Shown here: positions 26,176 through 34,561 of the stretch, one piece after another
Numbering within the stretch: the stretch's first letter is position 1
Layout of the letters: each line of letters starts with the position of its first letter
Origin: Arthrobacter silviterrae
GTDB lineage: Bacteria; Actinomycetota; Actinomycetes; Actinomycetales; Micrococcaceae
DNA length: 57,487 nt
Reading direction: 5' to 3'
NCBI RefSeq assembly: GCF_011045165.1
Contig: NZ_JAAKZI010000030.1
Location: forward strand, 1 to 57,487
The notes under the pieces: model-generated
The model's database searches: none
What the model was told of the DNA's origin: nothing
Seen by the model: the letters and a program-made list of their open reading frames with translations, nothing else
Made by a program: the position numbers and the translations under genes

Positions 26176-27007
26176 TCAGATGCCCATGGTTCGCAGTTCG
26201 AAACTGTTCGGCACCTGGGCCGTTCCGGCGGTGGCATTCTTGCAGTCCGGTCCGGAGAGGAGGACGTGTCCACCGCCGTCGGCGAGTATCCACAGGTTCA
26301 TGGCTTTCCCGGGGATGGGAATGGTTGGCCACGGGCCGCGGCCGGGGTAGGACAGTTGGAAGACCTGGGGTGTTCCGCTCTTGGGGGGCCTGCAGGGTCA
26401 GCTGGGTCGTGCTTTTGTACATGGTGCGCTGGCGGATGGTGGGGGTCAGCTGCCGCCATTGTTCCGTGCTGGTCAGGGTTTGCGCGCTGCGGTAGGTGGA
26501 GGTGGTCAACCAGAGAAACGCCCCGGCCATGCTTAGCCAGATCGCGTCCGTGAACGCGAAGATGTAGGGCAGGTTCCTTTGAAAACTGTCCAGGCCGACG
26601 ATCAGGACGTGGGAGGGATCGCTTGGGTCCACACTGGCGGTGACCGTCGTTTGCGGGGCGGGCATCCCGGCACACGTTGAGGCCGGGTCGAAGGTGGCCG
26701 TGTGTTGTAGGCCGTGCAGGGTGAACTGCAATCCCAGGCCACAGTGATCCCCCCTGGAGTAGTAAGGGTGTTGGCTGGTGACAACGGCGGGGACACTGAT
26801 GAATCCGCCCCAATAGGGCCTGGTGATGGAGCCGAATTCGAACACGGAGCCCAGTAGCACGAGGGTGAATATGGTTGCCGCTATGACGGCACGGCGTTGG
26901 AGGCGCCGGCGGAGGCAGGATCCCGTCCATGCGGGTGCCGCCTGGGGTGGGAGCGCGATGGCGGGCAGCTGCAGCCCATCGGGGAGCTGTAAAGTTTCCG
27001 GTTGCAT
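26176..27007 (-). pseudogene. Frameshifted copy of the two-TM membrane protein
   Basis: This copy is nearly identical to the gene at 261-1094 from the start (27007) through LTLQAP. At about 26381-26388 copy A has CTTGTCGGGGGCC and this copy has CTTGGGGGGCC, two bases fewer. The frame is lost for the last ~65 residues and runs to a stop near 26033. The original stop codon is still present at 26176-26178. Confidence 0.85.
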
Positions 27008-27248
27008 CGTCCCCCACGTCGTTGGTGTGGATTCAGTTTAGGCCCGGTCGCTGGCAAGGGCCTGGCAACACGGTCCGGGGCCGGGGAATACGCGGGGAAC
27101 GGCACTGACGTTGCCATGTCTGAGGCTTGGCAGTCACCTTTGGCGGATGAGATCTGTCCGGTGCTTTGCCCACCAGTCGTTCCGCGTGCAGGGGGCGGGC
27201 AGCGATGCGACTGGCTTGGACCGTTCAATGGTGTGCAGGTCAAGTCCA

Positions 27249-27386
27249 CTAGTCGTGGAGGACTATTTGGTAGAGGTTGTGGTCCTGCCATTTACCGGCG
27301 ATTTCCAGGTACCGTGGAGCCATCCCGATCTGCCGGAAGCCTGCCTTTACCAGCACCCGTTGCGATCCGGCATTGTGCACCGTGCG
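27249..27386 (-). pseudogene. Truncated GNAT acetyltransferase remnant
   Basis: Only the last ~43 residues (VHNAGSQRVLVKAGF onward) of the acetyltransferase encoded at 1331-1873 are present, with one change (GKWQ for GEWQ). Upstream the sequence becomes unrelated, which marks the edge of repeat R1. Confidence 0.85.
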
Positions 27387-27733
27387 CTTGCCTCGAGGCG
27401 AGACGGCTTTGCAAGATGCTGTGCGCCCGGGCCGATGCGACTGCACGCCCTCGTGCGAGAACCAGCATTGCCACTGAATGAGCTGCAGACTTTCAAGACA
27501 CCGGTGTTAAGCGGTCCGCACGTTCCGCCATACCCAAGAATGGAAATTCTCGCCCTCTCCCTCGGACCACAGGCACGACTTGCCAGGCGAGTCCGACCAT
27601 CGGAATGCGGTTCGGCGGGGCCTGAACGGATTCAAGCCTTGCCCCAAACATGGCCATGTTGGACTCCTTCCCTCCAGCCGGCGTATTGCTGGTGCAGAAT
27701 GGTTTCATGCATGGACGAGACGTGGTTGACCGG

Positions 27734-28294
27734 ATGGGCTTTTCGAAGAAGCGCAATGTAATCGTCGTTGCACTGAGCTTGGTGTCGGTTCTCGCTGTGA
27801 CCGGGTGCCAGAGTACATCTGGTGCCATCCCGCCTGATTCGCCAGTCGTGGCGACACCGGCAAAATATGTGCCGCATGTGGATGCGCAAAGCGCCGCGGC
27901 CATGTCTGCAAGAGTCAAAACGGCAATCCAGGATTTCAAGGCCCCTCTACCGCCCGGTGTTCATTGGTTCACGAAGACTCCAGATCAACTCCTGCAACCC
28001 AACACAACTTATGCCGACGGTGCAGCCGAGGGAGTTGTTGCCTTCTATTGGCTCTGTTCGTGGGAAAATTCTTATCTGAACGCCGTGGATAAATCTGATA
28101 CGAATATGGCTGCGTCCTCCCTGGCCCAGATCGGAAAATGGGAGTCCTTGCCTTTCGCAGTGAGCCACCTTAGCGATCCAGGTCATGGTTGGGAGAAGGC
28201 AATTCTGACCCCCGCCAAGCAGGGTGATCCCTCGGCAATGCGTGCAAGTTTCGATAGTGACTGCCTGGAATACAAGAGCATAAACCCCCAGTAA
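27734..28294 (+). CDS. Putative lipoprotein, unknown function
   Basis: ATG 27734 gives 186 residues; ATG 27707 in frame is also possible. A short basic start (MGFSKKRN) and hydrophobic core end in lipobox LAVTGC, so the mature protein is lipid-anchored outside the membrane. The rest has no motif I know. Cys residues in YWLCSWENSYL and FDSDCLEYKS could form a disulphide. It is followed by no operon partner and sits between repeat R1 copy B and the membrane gene at 28448. Confidence 0.7.
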   Translation: MGFSKKRNVIVVALSLVSVLAVTGCQSTSGAIPPDSPVVATPAKYVPHVDAQSAAAMSARVKTAIQDFKAPLPPGVHWFTKTPDQLLQPNTTYADGAAEGVVAFYWLCSWENSYLNAVDKSDTNMAASSLAQIGKWESLPFAVSHLSDPGHGWEKAILTPAKQGDPSAMRASFDSDCLEYKSINPQ

Positions 28295-28447
28295 TAACAT
28301 GTGGGCGTTGGGTGAACTGTTGGGTTAACTGGATTCAAGCGGCCAGTACGTCAGGCACCGGGCCCAATGGGCCGTGTGACGATTCAGCCTGCATGTGGGG
28401 CTCGGCGGCACAATGGACATGTCATACCCGCCACGAGAGCTCCAGGG

Positions 28448-28795
28448 CTAACTATCCGTCAGCCAGGGACCGGGTTCGGCTGTATCAATGGGAAGCCCCT
28501 GCTTGCGCCGTCGCATCTCCTCCACTGCGGCTCGACAGTAAGGTACAAAGAAATAGATGGCTGTGGCGACATAGGTGATGAGGGACAGCCCGAGAATTGA
28601 AATGGGGATGATGAAAAAGAGACTCGAGGGATGCGGCTTAGTGATTAAAACGACCGCAATAATGAGAAATGCTTCACCGCCCATGAATAGGTGGACGAAA
28701 CGCATGAATCGTTGGAAGCGGTCGAAGTAGTACTGACACTTATTGCCCAACCGATCCTTTTTGGATGCCCCTGCCGGGGGCGGATTCGAGCTCAT
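28448..28795 (-). CDS. Two-TM membrane protein
   Basis: ATG 28795 has a strong GGGAGGAAA ribosome site and gives 115 residues. Hydrophobic segments lie near 38-54 (FLIIAVVLITK with flanks) and 60-85 (SLFFIIPISILGLSLITYVATAIYFFV). The termini are charged and probably cytosolic. I do not recognise a function. Confidence 0.65.
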   Translation of the reverse strand: MSSNPPPAGASKKDRLGNKCQYYFDRFQRFMRFVHLFMGGEAFLIIAVVLITKPHPSSLFFIIPISILGLSLITYVATAIYFFVPYCRAAVEEMRRRKQGLPIDTAEPGPWLTDS

Positions 28796-28982
28796 TTTCC
28801 TCCCACTTCGATGTACCGGACGCGCCCACCCGCACCAGCCCCCAGTCTGCCACCGTTGTCTCAGGACAATGCTCATATTGCACGGGCCCAAAGTAGCGCG
28901 TCTCGGCCCGGGCGCGGTGAAGGCGTCCCGGGAGGCTTCCCGACTGAAACAGGTTCAGGCTGGCACGTTGCGGCTTCTGAGA

Positions 28983-29582
28983 TCACGCATTGTTCGGTGC
29001 GGTCGGGAGAATGTTGATGAACTCGGCCGGTACCTGGTGTGCAAGCCAGACCATGTCGCTTCCGCGGTAAAAGGGAACTCCCGCACGGGTGGCGGCCGTG
29101 GCATCGATTCTGAGGATTGCCGGGTGTGGGGCCTTTCGGCTGCCGACCAATTCTGCGGTGTGGGTGTCCTTGGACAGGTGTACATATTGCCGGCCCATGG
29201 GTCGGAGACCCTCGGCCAGGATTGCGGTGGTGCTTGCCGGCGATGTCCCATGGAATAGTCCCTCCGGCGGGACGGACTGCACCATCGAGATGGCATCGGG
29301 CGTGCTGTGGCCGTAGAGGGCCCGTATTTTCTGGCCCTGCATTTCATGTCGAGGCTTTGTAGCGCTGGCGATCATCCTTGCCAGGTCCTCGCGGCTCAAC
29401 GCGGCCCAGTCCGGTGATTCGGCCCGAAGTGCGGAGAGCAGGCTGTCTGTAGAAGTCCAGCCGCGACCGTCAAGTTCCAGTTCGAATAGCCACGGTTCAT
29501 GCCGCAAAGCCAGGGAGACCATTTTGCTTAACTTGGTCAGATCAATCCTGCCAAGCCGCGAATCAGCAGTGCAGTGTTGCAA
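28983..29582 (-). CDS. kptA: RNA 2'-phosphotransferase Tpt1/KptA
   Basis: TTG 29582 appears to be the start (199 residues). The N-terminal winged helix LSKMVSLALRHEPW and the ADP-ribosyltransferase-like domain with IRALYGHS, LFHGTS, GRQYVHLSKD are characteristic. These carry the R-H-R-R active-site pattern of Tpt1. The enzyme uses NAD+ to remove a 2'-phosphate from RNA; eukaryotes use it after tRNA splicing, and its bacterial role is unsettled. It begins 8 bp after the stop of the SUKH-like gene and is probably co-transcribed with it. Confidence 0.92.
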   Translation of the reverse strand: MQHCTADSRLGRIDLTKLSKMVSLALRHEPWLFELELDGRGWTSTDSLLSALRAESPDWAALSREDLARMIASATKPRHEMQGQKIRALYGHSTPDAISMVQSVPPEGLFHGTSPASTTAILAEGLRPMGRQYVHLSKDTHTAELVGSRKAPHPAILRIDATAATRAGVPFYRGSDMVWLAHQVPAEFINILPTAPNNA

Positions 29583-29590
29583 ACTGACAT

Positions 29591-30025
29591 TTAGAACTCA
29601 ATCACGTCGTCAATGGCAGAGTGCAGCCATCTGTCGAAGTCACGGAATTCACCCCTAGCTTCCCACCCGGGCGAGGCCCAGTCGTGCACGCGTGCCACTT
29701 TTCCGGTGTCCAGGTCGAAGCAGACGCAATCGTCGTTGTCCTGGCGCTTGGCGAACAGCAGCAGATGGCGCTTGGGATAGCGCTTGGCCATGCTGGCGTT
29801 GAGCTCACGGAGGTCATCGCCGGTCGGGATCCACCACGGTTCCAGTTTGAAAAGTCCAGCCTCCACGAGTCGTAGAAGCCCTCGCGGGTAGGTGAATCCC
29901 GGCGGCAACTCCTCTGAAGAGAACAGCAGCCCCTCGGTCTGGCTGGCACCAGCGGCGAACGAGGTCTCCGGCGGTCCCGGCACCGGCGACGTCACTACCA
30001 CCTTCTTCTTTCCTAAAAGTCCCAT
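29591..30025 (-). CDS. SMI1/KNR4 (SUKH)-like protein
   Basis: A 144-residue soluble protein. A low-complexity N-terminus is followed by ELPPGFTYPRGLLRLVEAGLFKLEPWWI and LLLFAKRQDNDDCVCFDLDTGKVARVHDWASPGWE, then FDRWLHSAIDDVI. The strand pattern with an acidic DNDDCVCFD core and a W at the end of the strand set fits the SUKH superfamily. Most bacterial SUKH proteins neutralise secreted nuclease or ADP-ribosylating toxins. It lies immediately upstream of kptA. Confidence 0.7.
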   Translation of the reverse strand: MGLLGKKKVVVTSPVPGPPETSFAAGASQTEGLLFSSEELPPGFTYPRGLLRLVEAGLFKLEPWWIPTGDDLRELNASMAKRYPKRHLLLFAKRQDNDDCVCFDLDTGKVARVHDWASPGWEARGEFRDFDRWLHSAIDDVIEF

Positions 30026-30172
30026 GCCAAATGGTATCCACTCTCATTCCGCCGGCCCTGACGCAGGTTCCAGTGGGGTCCGCAATTGTCGCGAGCACGA
30101 AGCAGCAGCGTTCCCACACGCTGGCGATTCACAAACGAACAATCCCAGAAAGGGTTCCGCCAGCTGAACTGT

Positions 30173-30855
30173 CTAGTGCAGGCCTATGGGCCAGATAGCG
30201 CCCATCTCGTAAGTTGTTGTTTCTGTGCTCGTGATGAAGTGTGCCGGTTCCGGGCCGACGCTGCGGATGGTTCCTTCCTTGACAACGACGCCGCCCGATT
30301 CGGGAAGGCAAAGCACGCCACGGCCGCTTTTGGCCTGGTGGGCTCGCGCAAAGTCGAGGAGTTCCTCGGTGTAGTGGGGCAGCAGGTCCAGTTCGCCGGG
30401 TAGGCCCATGCCTGTGGTGTCCTGCAGTCCCACGTCATTTGGGTCTACTTCGAGTGCGATGCCGATATCGTTATATCGTTACCCATGAGTATGGCTCCGG
30501 CACTTCCTCCGTACACTCGTCCGCCTTGTTCCAGGAAGATCCTCAGGGTCAGGAGCAGCCCGAAGGATTGGAGCGTATCCAGCAGGTCGAACGTGTTGCC
30601 ACCTGGGATGGCGATGATGTCCGTGTCCTCGAGGGCATCGTGCCCGCGGCCTACTGAGGAGTCCCAGATGTCGATGTGGGAGGGAGCGAACCGCTCGAGG
30701 GCGCCGGTGAACCAGCGGCCGGCACCCCGACGGTCCGCAAGGGCGCGATGAGCAAACGGCCACACTGTCACGCTTGAACCTGGGCGAAATGTCTCAATCC
30801 ACAGATTTGCTTCTTCGTCTTCTGAGCCGCCGCCAAGAAAAATAGTCCCCGTCAT
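30173..30855 (-). pseudogene. S51 peptidase (PepE-like), copy B, frameshifted
   Basis: The N-terminal half (MTGTIFLGGGSEDEEANLW through GGRVYGGSAGAILMGNDI) is intact and keeps the nucleophile Ser in GGSAGA. ATATCGTT then occurs twice in tandem (30465-30472, 30473-30480), an 8-bp duplication that shifts the frame and gives a stop near 30445. Downstream the original frame continues as VGLQDTTGMGLPGELDLLPHY through GRGVLCLPESGGVVV to the end at 30173. It is the longer but still broken partner of 8065-8727. Confidence 0.88.
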
Positions 30856-31058
30856 CTGGTGATGGTTTCATGCCAGGCACGGATATCGAGGCTGCGCCGC
30901 GCCGTTGGCAGGGGGCGGCCCCTCTCAGTTCGCGGGGTCGTCGGGAAGCCTGTACCGCTCAAGGTTCGGCGGACGATACAAGCATCGCCAGGTCCTGTTT
31001 ATCCAGGATTCGTGGAACGCTTCCGTGAGTCCATCGTTGACGTCGGGGTTGCTTGGCG

Positions 31059-32006
31059 TCACCAGAGCTGCTCCAGATTGTGTATGTCGATTCCCGGCCT
31101 GCCGCCCAGCCATCTCTCTATCAGCTCGTCAAGGTCTGACTCTTCCCCGGCAAGTCCCAGTCGCATCGCTTCAGACGCTGAGGGTATGTGGTCATGAACG
31201 TTTCGCGGTGAGCCATGTGAGCAATCCGCGCACATCAACCGGATCCCAGACCAATCGTCGACCGCAAGTTCACGTTGCCCGAGAAGGTCTGACAATGCTT
31301 GCATGTCGGCGGGGCTGGCACCGGTGATCTGAGCTTGCCAAGTTGGTATGCCGGAGTCTTCCAGACGGACGAGTTCGTTAAAGACCGAGACGTCCCTGTC
31401 GTCGAGCCGACGGACCCCCTGGGGTTCGCCGTCATGCAGGAGAACGTCTCTGAAGCGGTGACCTGACTCGGGCAGCGGAACACTCGCGATGACAGCATGG
31501 GCCGGGCTCCGACGCCAGCACCAGACAACCTCGGTGGTGCCGGCGGCAAAGAGTACCTGATGTGGAAGGCTCGGTCGGTCAGGATTGAGCCGGATGGGAG
31601 CCATTCCGCAGTCCACGTCAATGGGCCCGGCATCATCCCCGAAGCCCTCCAGCCCGTATGCTGCCCATGCGCGCCTGGCCACGGCCCAGTCACCGAGTGC
31701 TGTTGAAGCGATGCCCAGGTTCCATGCGGCAGGATTGGCTCCATCAAACGCTTCGGCGTCCTGTGGAGTGAAGAGCTCAAGGGCTCTGTCGTTCCGTTCC
31801 AAGCTTTCTGGCCAATTGCCGCGTGCCTTGGAAAACAGGCCTGCATGAAACCAGCTGTGGAACGACATCGGAGTCAGCTCCAGTAGCTCGGAAGCAAACC
31901 GTGCTGCGCTGTCCACGTTTGAAGTCTCGTCTGCAGCCTTCCAGTCTGACCACACATCCTTCGGCCCCCGTTTCTTCTTGGGGCCTGGCCAAATCCTTCT
32001 CATCAT
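31059..32006 (-). CDS. TPR-containing protein, unknown function
   Basis: A 315-residue soluble protein. Residues about 25-130 look like two or three TPR-type helical pairs (SFHSWFHAGLFSKARGNWPESLERNDRALELF, AAWNLGIASTALGDWAVARRAWAAYG). The C-terminal half is a mixed domain with CADCSHGSP and HDHIPSASEAMRLGLAGEESDLDEL, possibly a zinc-binding Cys pair with nearby His. No catalytic function can be assigned. Position among immunity-type genes is noted only as context. Confidence 0.65.
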   Translation of the reverse strand: MMRRIWPGPKKKRGPKDVWSDWKAADETSNVDSAARFASELLELTPMSFHSWFHAGLFSKARGNWPESLERNDRALELFTPQDAEAFDGANPAAWNLGIASTALGDWAVARRAWAAYGLEGFGDDAGPIDVDCGMAPIRLNPDRPSLPHQVLFAAGTTEVVWCWRRSPAHAVIASVPLPESGHRFRDVLLHDGEPQGVRRLDDRDVSVFNELVRLEDSGIPTWQAQITGASPADMQALSDLLGQRELAVDDWSGIRLMCADCSHGSPRNVHDHIPSASEAMRLGLAGEESDLDELIERWLGGRPGIDIHNLEQLW

Positions 32007-32470
32007 CTATCCAGTATGCACGGCAGCTTGTGCTGGCAGCGGAAAACCGTGGACCACGACAGTTTGGGTCGGACCGGATTGGACTTACCTAAACCCAAAA
32101 AATCCTGTATCCACTTCGGCATCGCACTGAACGTGTCAAAGTTTATTGCACGACTTTCAGGGATCCACGCGCCTCCTTCAATGTGGGCTTGTTCAACGGC
32201 AGTTTCGTGAGGGCTGATCGAGGCTCTGGAAATAGCTAGAACAGTGGTTGTACATGGGAAGTGACCACTGGCTGGTTTGTGGCCAACTGCTGTTCCATGG
32301 CAGCTATGGACATAGGTTCATTGACGACCGTTCTGATACTGCTGCGATTGAGCGTGGCAACTTTGGGTTGGGGGCCATGTGGCGGCTTTCATTAATTGTT
32401 CGGTGTCGCAAGTCCAGTTTCGCTAGCGATCCTATGCTGTGAATACGGAGAAACGGGCAATACTGGAGAA
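32007..32470. other. 464-bp region without a recognisable gene
   Basis: Short open frames only, none with convincing coding character. It separates the divergent TPR and Mrr-like genes and presumably carries their promoters; a GGAGAA sits next to the nuclease start. Confidence 0.35.
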
Positions 32471-33445
32471 ATGGTCGAGAATGAGAATCAGGAACCGGAA
32501 GTCATGCCGTTCGGGCATGACTGGGATGGTCGGCTTGAGGAATGGCTGGTCTTAGTCGAAAAGTTCGACCCTTACGGGACTTCAGACTGCGGTGACGCGC
32601 CCACATGGTCCTTCCCCACTGAGGCACTCGTCAAGGAATACGTTGCTAGCATCGAGACCCGTCGAGAGGAACAGGTTCGTCAGCTACTTAGGTGTTTCTT
32701 ATTCGAGACCGTGACATTTGGCAGCGACAGGAGGACGCAGGAGACTCTCAAGAGTCTTGGCGGCCGGAGTGTCATGGAGCCGTTGATGTCGACCGAGTAT
32801 GCCAAAAGGTTGCTACGCCGGCCGAACATGGCTCACCCAGGCGTGCGTTGGATTTTGGACCTCTTGCCTAGTAAACCCGAACTGGCAATTTCAGTCATAG
32901 ACGCATATTTGACCGCTTCCGCACAGATTCTTCCGGATGGCCGATTGAGTGGACTGTGGGATGCTTCGGCGCTTATTTCAGCCAGGTACATGAGCCGTAA
33001 GAGCAACGCTGGCGCCGAAGTTCTGAGGAGTATCACACCACGGGAGCTGGAACGATTGACTGCGCGACTCTATACGAAAATGGGTTATCAGTGCGAGCTG
33101 ACCCAGGCATCGAGAGACGGTGGTCGGGACGTTATCGCCAAGCTCGAGCAACCCGGACGCCGAGAACACCGAGTTATTGATTGCGCGCACTATGCGGGAA
33201 CCGTTCCGATTACGAAAGCACGCGCGCTCTTGGGCGTCGCGTCCAACGAACATGCAACGTCAGCGGTATTGCTAACAACAGGGCACATTTCGAAGTCCAC
33301 ACGTAAGGAGGCAGCGGCCAATAGCAAATTGGACTTGGTCGACGGGGAGCGTCTCATCGATTTGTTAGACGAGAACTTCGGCCGCGATTGGCCGCAATCG
33401 ATCAACTACTGGATCCAGTGGCCTATACGCGGCGCTGAAAATTAG
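32471..33445 (+). CDS. Mrr-like restriction endonuclease-fold protein, active site altered
   Basis: ATG 32471 gives 324 residues. The N-terminal ~190 residues are unrecognised. From about 195 the Mrr_cat fold appears: LERLTARLYTKMGYQCELTQASRDGGRDVIAKLE, with the usual G-x-D. The next strand, normally V-(E/Q)-C-K-R-Y, is VIDCAHYAG here, so the catalytic Lys is replaced by Ala and the acid is Asp. The later LLTTGHISKSTRKEA and DGERLIDLL match the end of Mrr domains. DNA binding is likely; cleavage is doubtful. GC content is lower than average. Confidence 0.8.
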   Translation: MVENENQEPEVMPFGHDWDGRLEEWLVLVEKFDPYGTSDCGDAPTWSFPTEALVKEYVASIETRREEQVRQLLRCFLFETVTFGSDRRTQETLKSLGGRSVMEPLMSTEYAKRLLRRPNMAHPGVRWILDLLPSKPELAISVIDAYLTASAQILPDGRLSGLWDASALISARYMSRKSNAGAEVLRSITPRELERLTARLYTKMGYQCELTQASRDGGRDVIAKLEQPGRREHRVIDCAHYAGTVPITKARALLGVASNEHATSAVLLTTGHISKSTRKEAAANSKLDLVDGERLIDLLDENFGRDWPQSINYWIQWPIRGAEN

Positions 33446-33650
33446 GCATCGGTTACAGCCCAAGCGACGAAGTTGCGGCGGCTGTGTCAAGCCGCCTTCG
33501 GGCTGTCGGTCAGCGCTGATTCACCTGAAACCTCGCCGCAAAAAGATCGAAGCTAGAAAGGCAACGGTGGCAGCTGGAACGTAGCCGATCCAAGATTCGA
33601 ATTTGAAGTGTGCCGGGGCGCCAGCACTATAATGGGATTATCTTTGTACT

Positions 33651-34421
33651 ATGGCTGTCAAACGAACACAAGCAGATCTCCTCGAGAGTGCTCGGACTCA
33701 GATGGGGTTTTTGGTCGATTCATGTGCGTCTTTTGACCAGGGCAAAACGAACGATGCCCTGAGAATTGCGACATCCCTGCGTGTTTTGCTTCACCATAAT
33801 CCTGCTCGAGGGACCCATGCTTTACTGGCCCAATGCGAGATGTTGGAAAACTTATTTATTCGCGACACGTTTGGTGGCTCACTGCTGGGTGGTATACCAA
33901 ACGATATGCTCTTCATACACACCCGTGTGGTCGACGACGAAGGGAAGCTAGAACCAAAATTTCAACCAAGGCTCTGGGGTAAAGGCGGATTGACGGTTAC
34001 ACCACCGCCCACAGCACAATTGCATGCTCTTTTGCAACACGTCCGGTTGCCGCGAGGTCCACGATTTCATCAGCCCTTCCTCGAATGGTGGAATCAAATA
34101 ATTCTCCAAGATCAATTGAGTTCAACTTTTACTCGACAAGATATAGTTCTTGGCTTGGCGAATAAGGATGGTGGTGCACACGTTGATCCCATTTTAACGG
34201 ATAAATATTATGCCCTGACGCGTCAAAATTCTATCGGCATCTTTTCGCAAGGAAATAGGTCAAGGGTGGGTCTAATATGGGGGGATTCCGGCGGCAAGGC
34301 GGTTGAAAAGGGTATGGGCAACATAGTTCCCGCGGATTCGCCAGCCTTCGCGTTGGCTCGGCAAATCGGATGGGAGTTCGTCGAGTCCATTGGGCGGGCT
34401 CATCCAAAGGTTATGCCGTAA
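33651..34421 (+). CDS. Uncharacterised AT-richer protein
   Basis: ATG 33651 gives 256 residues. The N-terminal part is helical, with RIATSLRVLLHHNPARGTHALLAQ, reminiscent of short HEPN-like helical segments. The C-terminal half has LANKDGGAHVDPILTDKYYALTRQ. I know no family with certainty. A TATAAT at 33630-33635 sits about 20 bp before the start. Codon choice is AT-rich compared with both neighbours, which suggests recent acquisition, possibly with the Mrr-like gene as a defence-type cassette (inference). Confidence 0.7.
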   Translation: MAVKRTQADLLESARTQMGFLVDSCASFDQGKTNDALRIATSLRVLLHHNPARGTHALLAQCEMLENLFIRDTFGGSLLGGIPNDMLFIHTRVVDDEGKLEPKFQPRLWGKGGLTVTPPPTAQLHALLQHVRLPRGPRFHQPFLEWWNQIILQDQLSSTFTRQDIVLGLANKDGGAHVDPILTDKYYALTRQNSIGIFSQGNRSRVGLIWGDSGGKAVEKGMGNIVPADSPAFALARQIGWEFVESIGRAHPKVMP

Positions 34422-34561
34422 GCCATAAATTGATTGCGGTAGACGAGCCTATAATGGGTCGCTGGACTTTGAGTGAGTTAGGTTCGTGATATGTCTTGCC
34501 CACGATGCTCGATGGGAGTGGCGCCTATTCATAGCCAGTTCTGCTTCGATGGTCAGGGCTG

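Larger units (their letters stand above)
26075..27387. repeat. 1.3-kb direct repeat R1, copy B
   Basis: Matches 163-1480 in the same orientation. The left edge begins at GCGGGACCCCCGGGAT and the right edge ends at the acetyltransferase remnant, just past CTTGCCTCGAGGC. The membrane-protein gene in this copy has a 2-bp loss near 26385. Confidence 0.9.
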
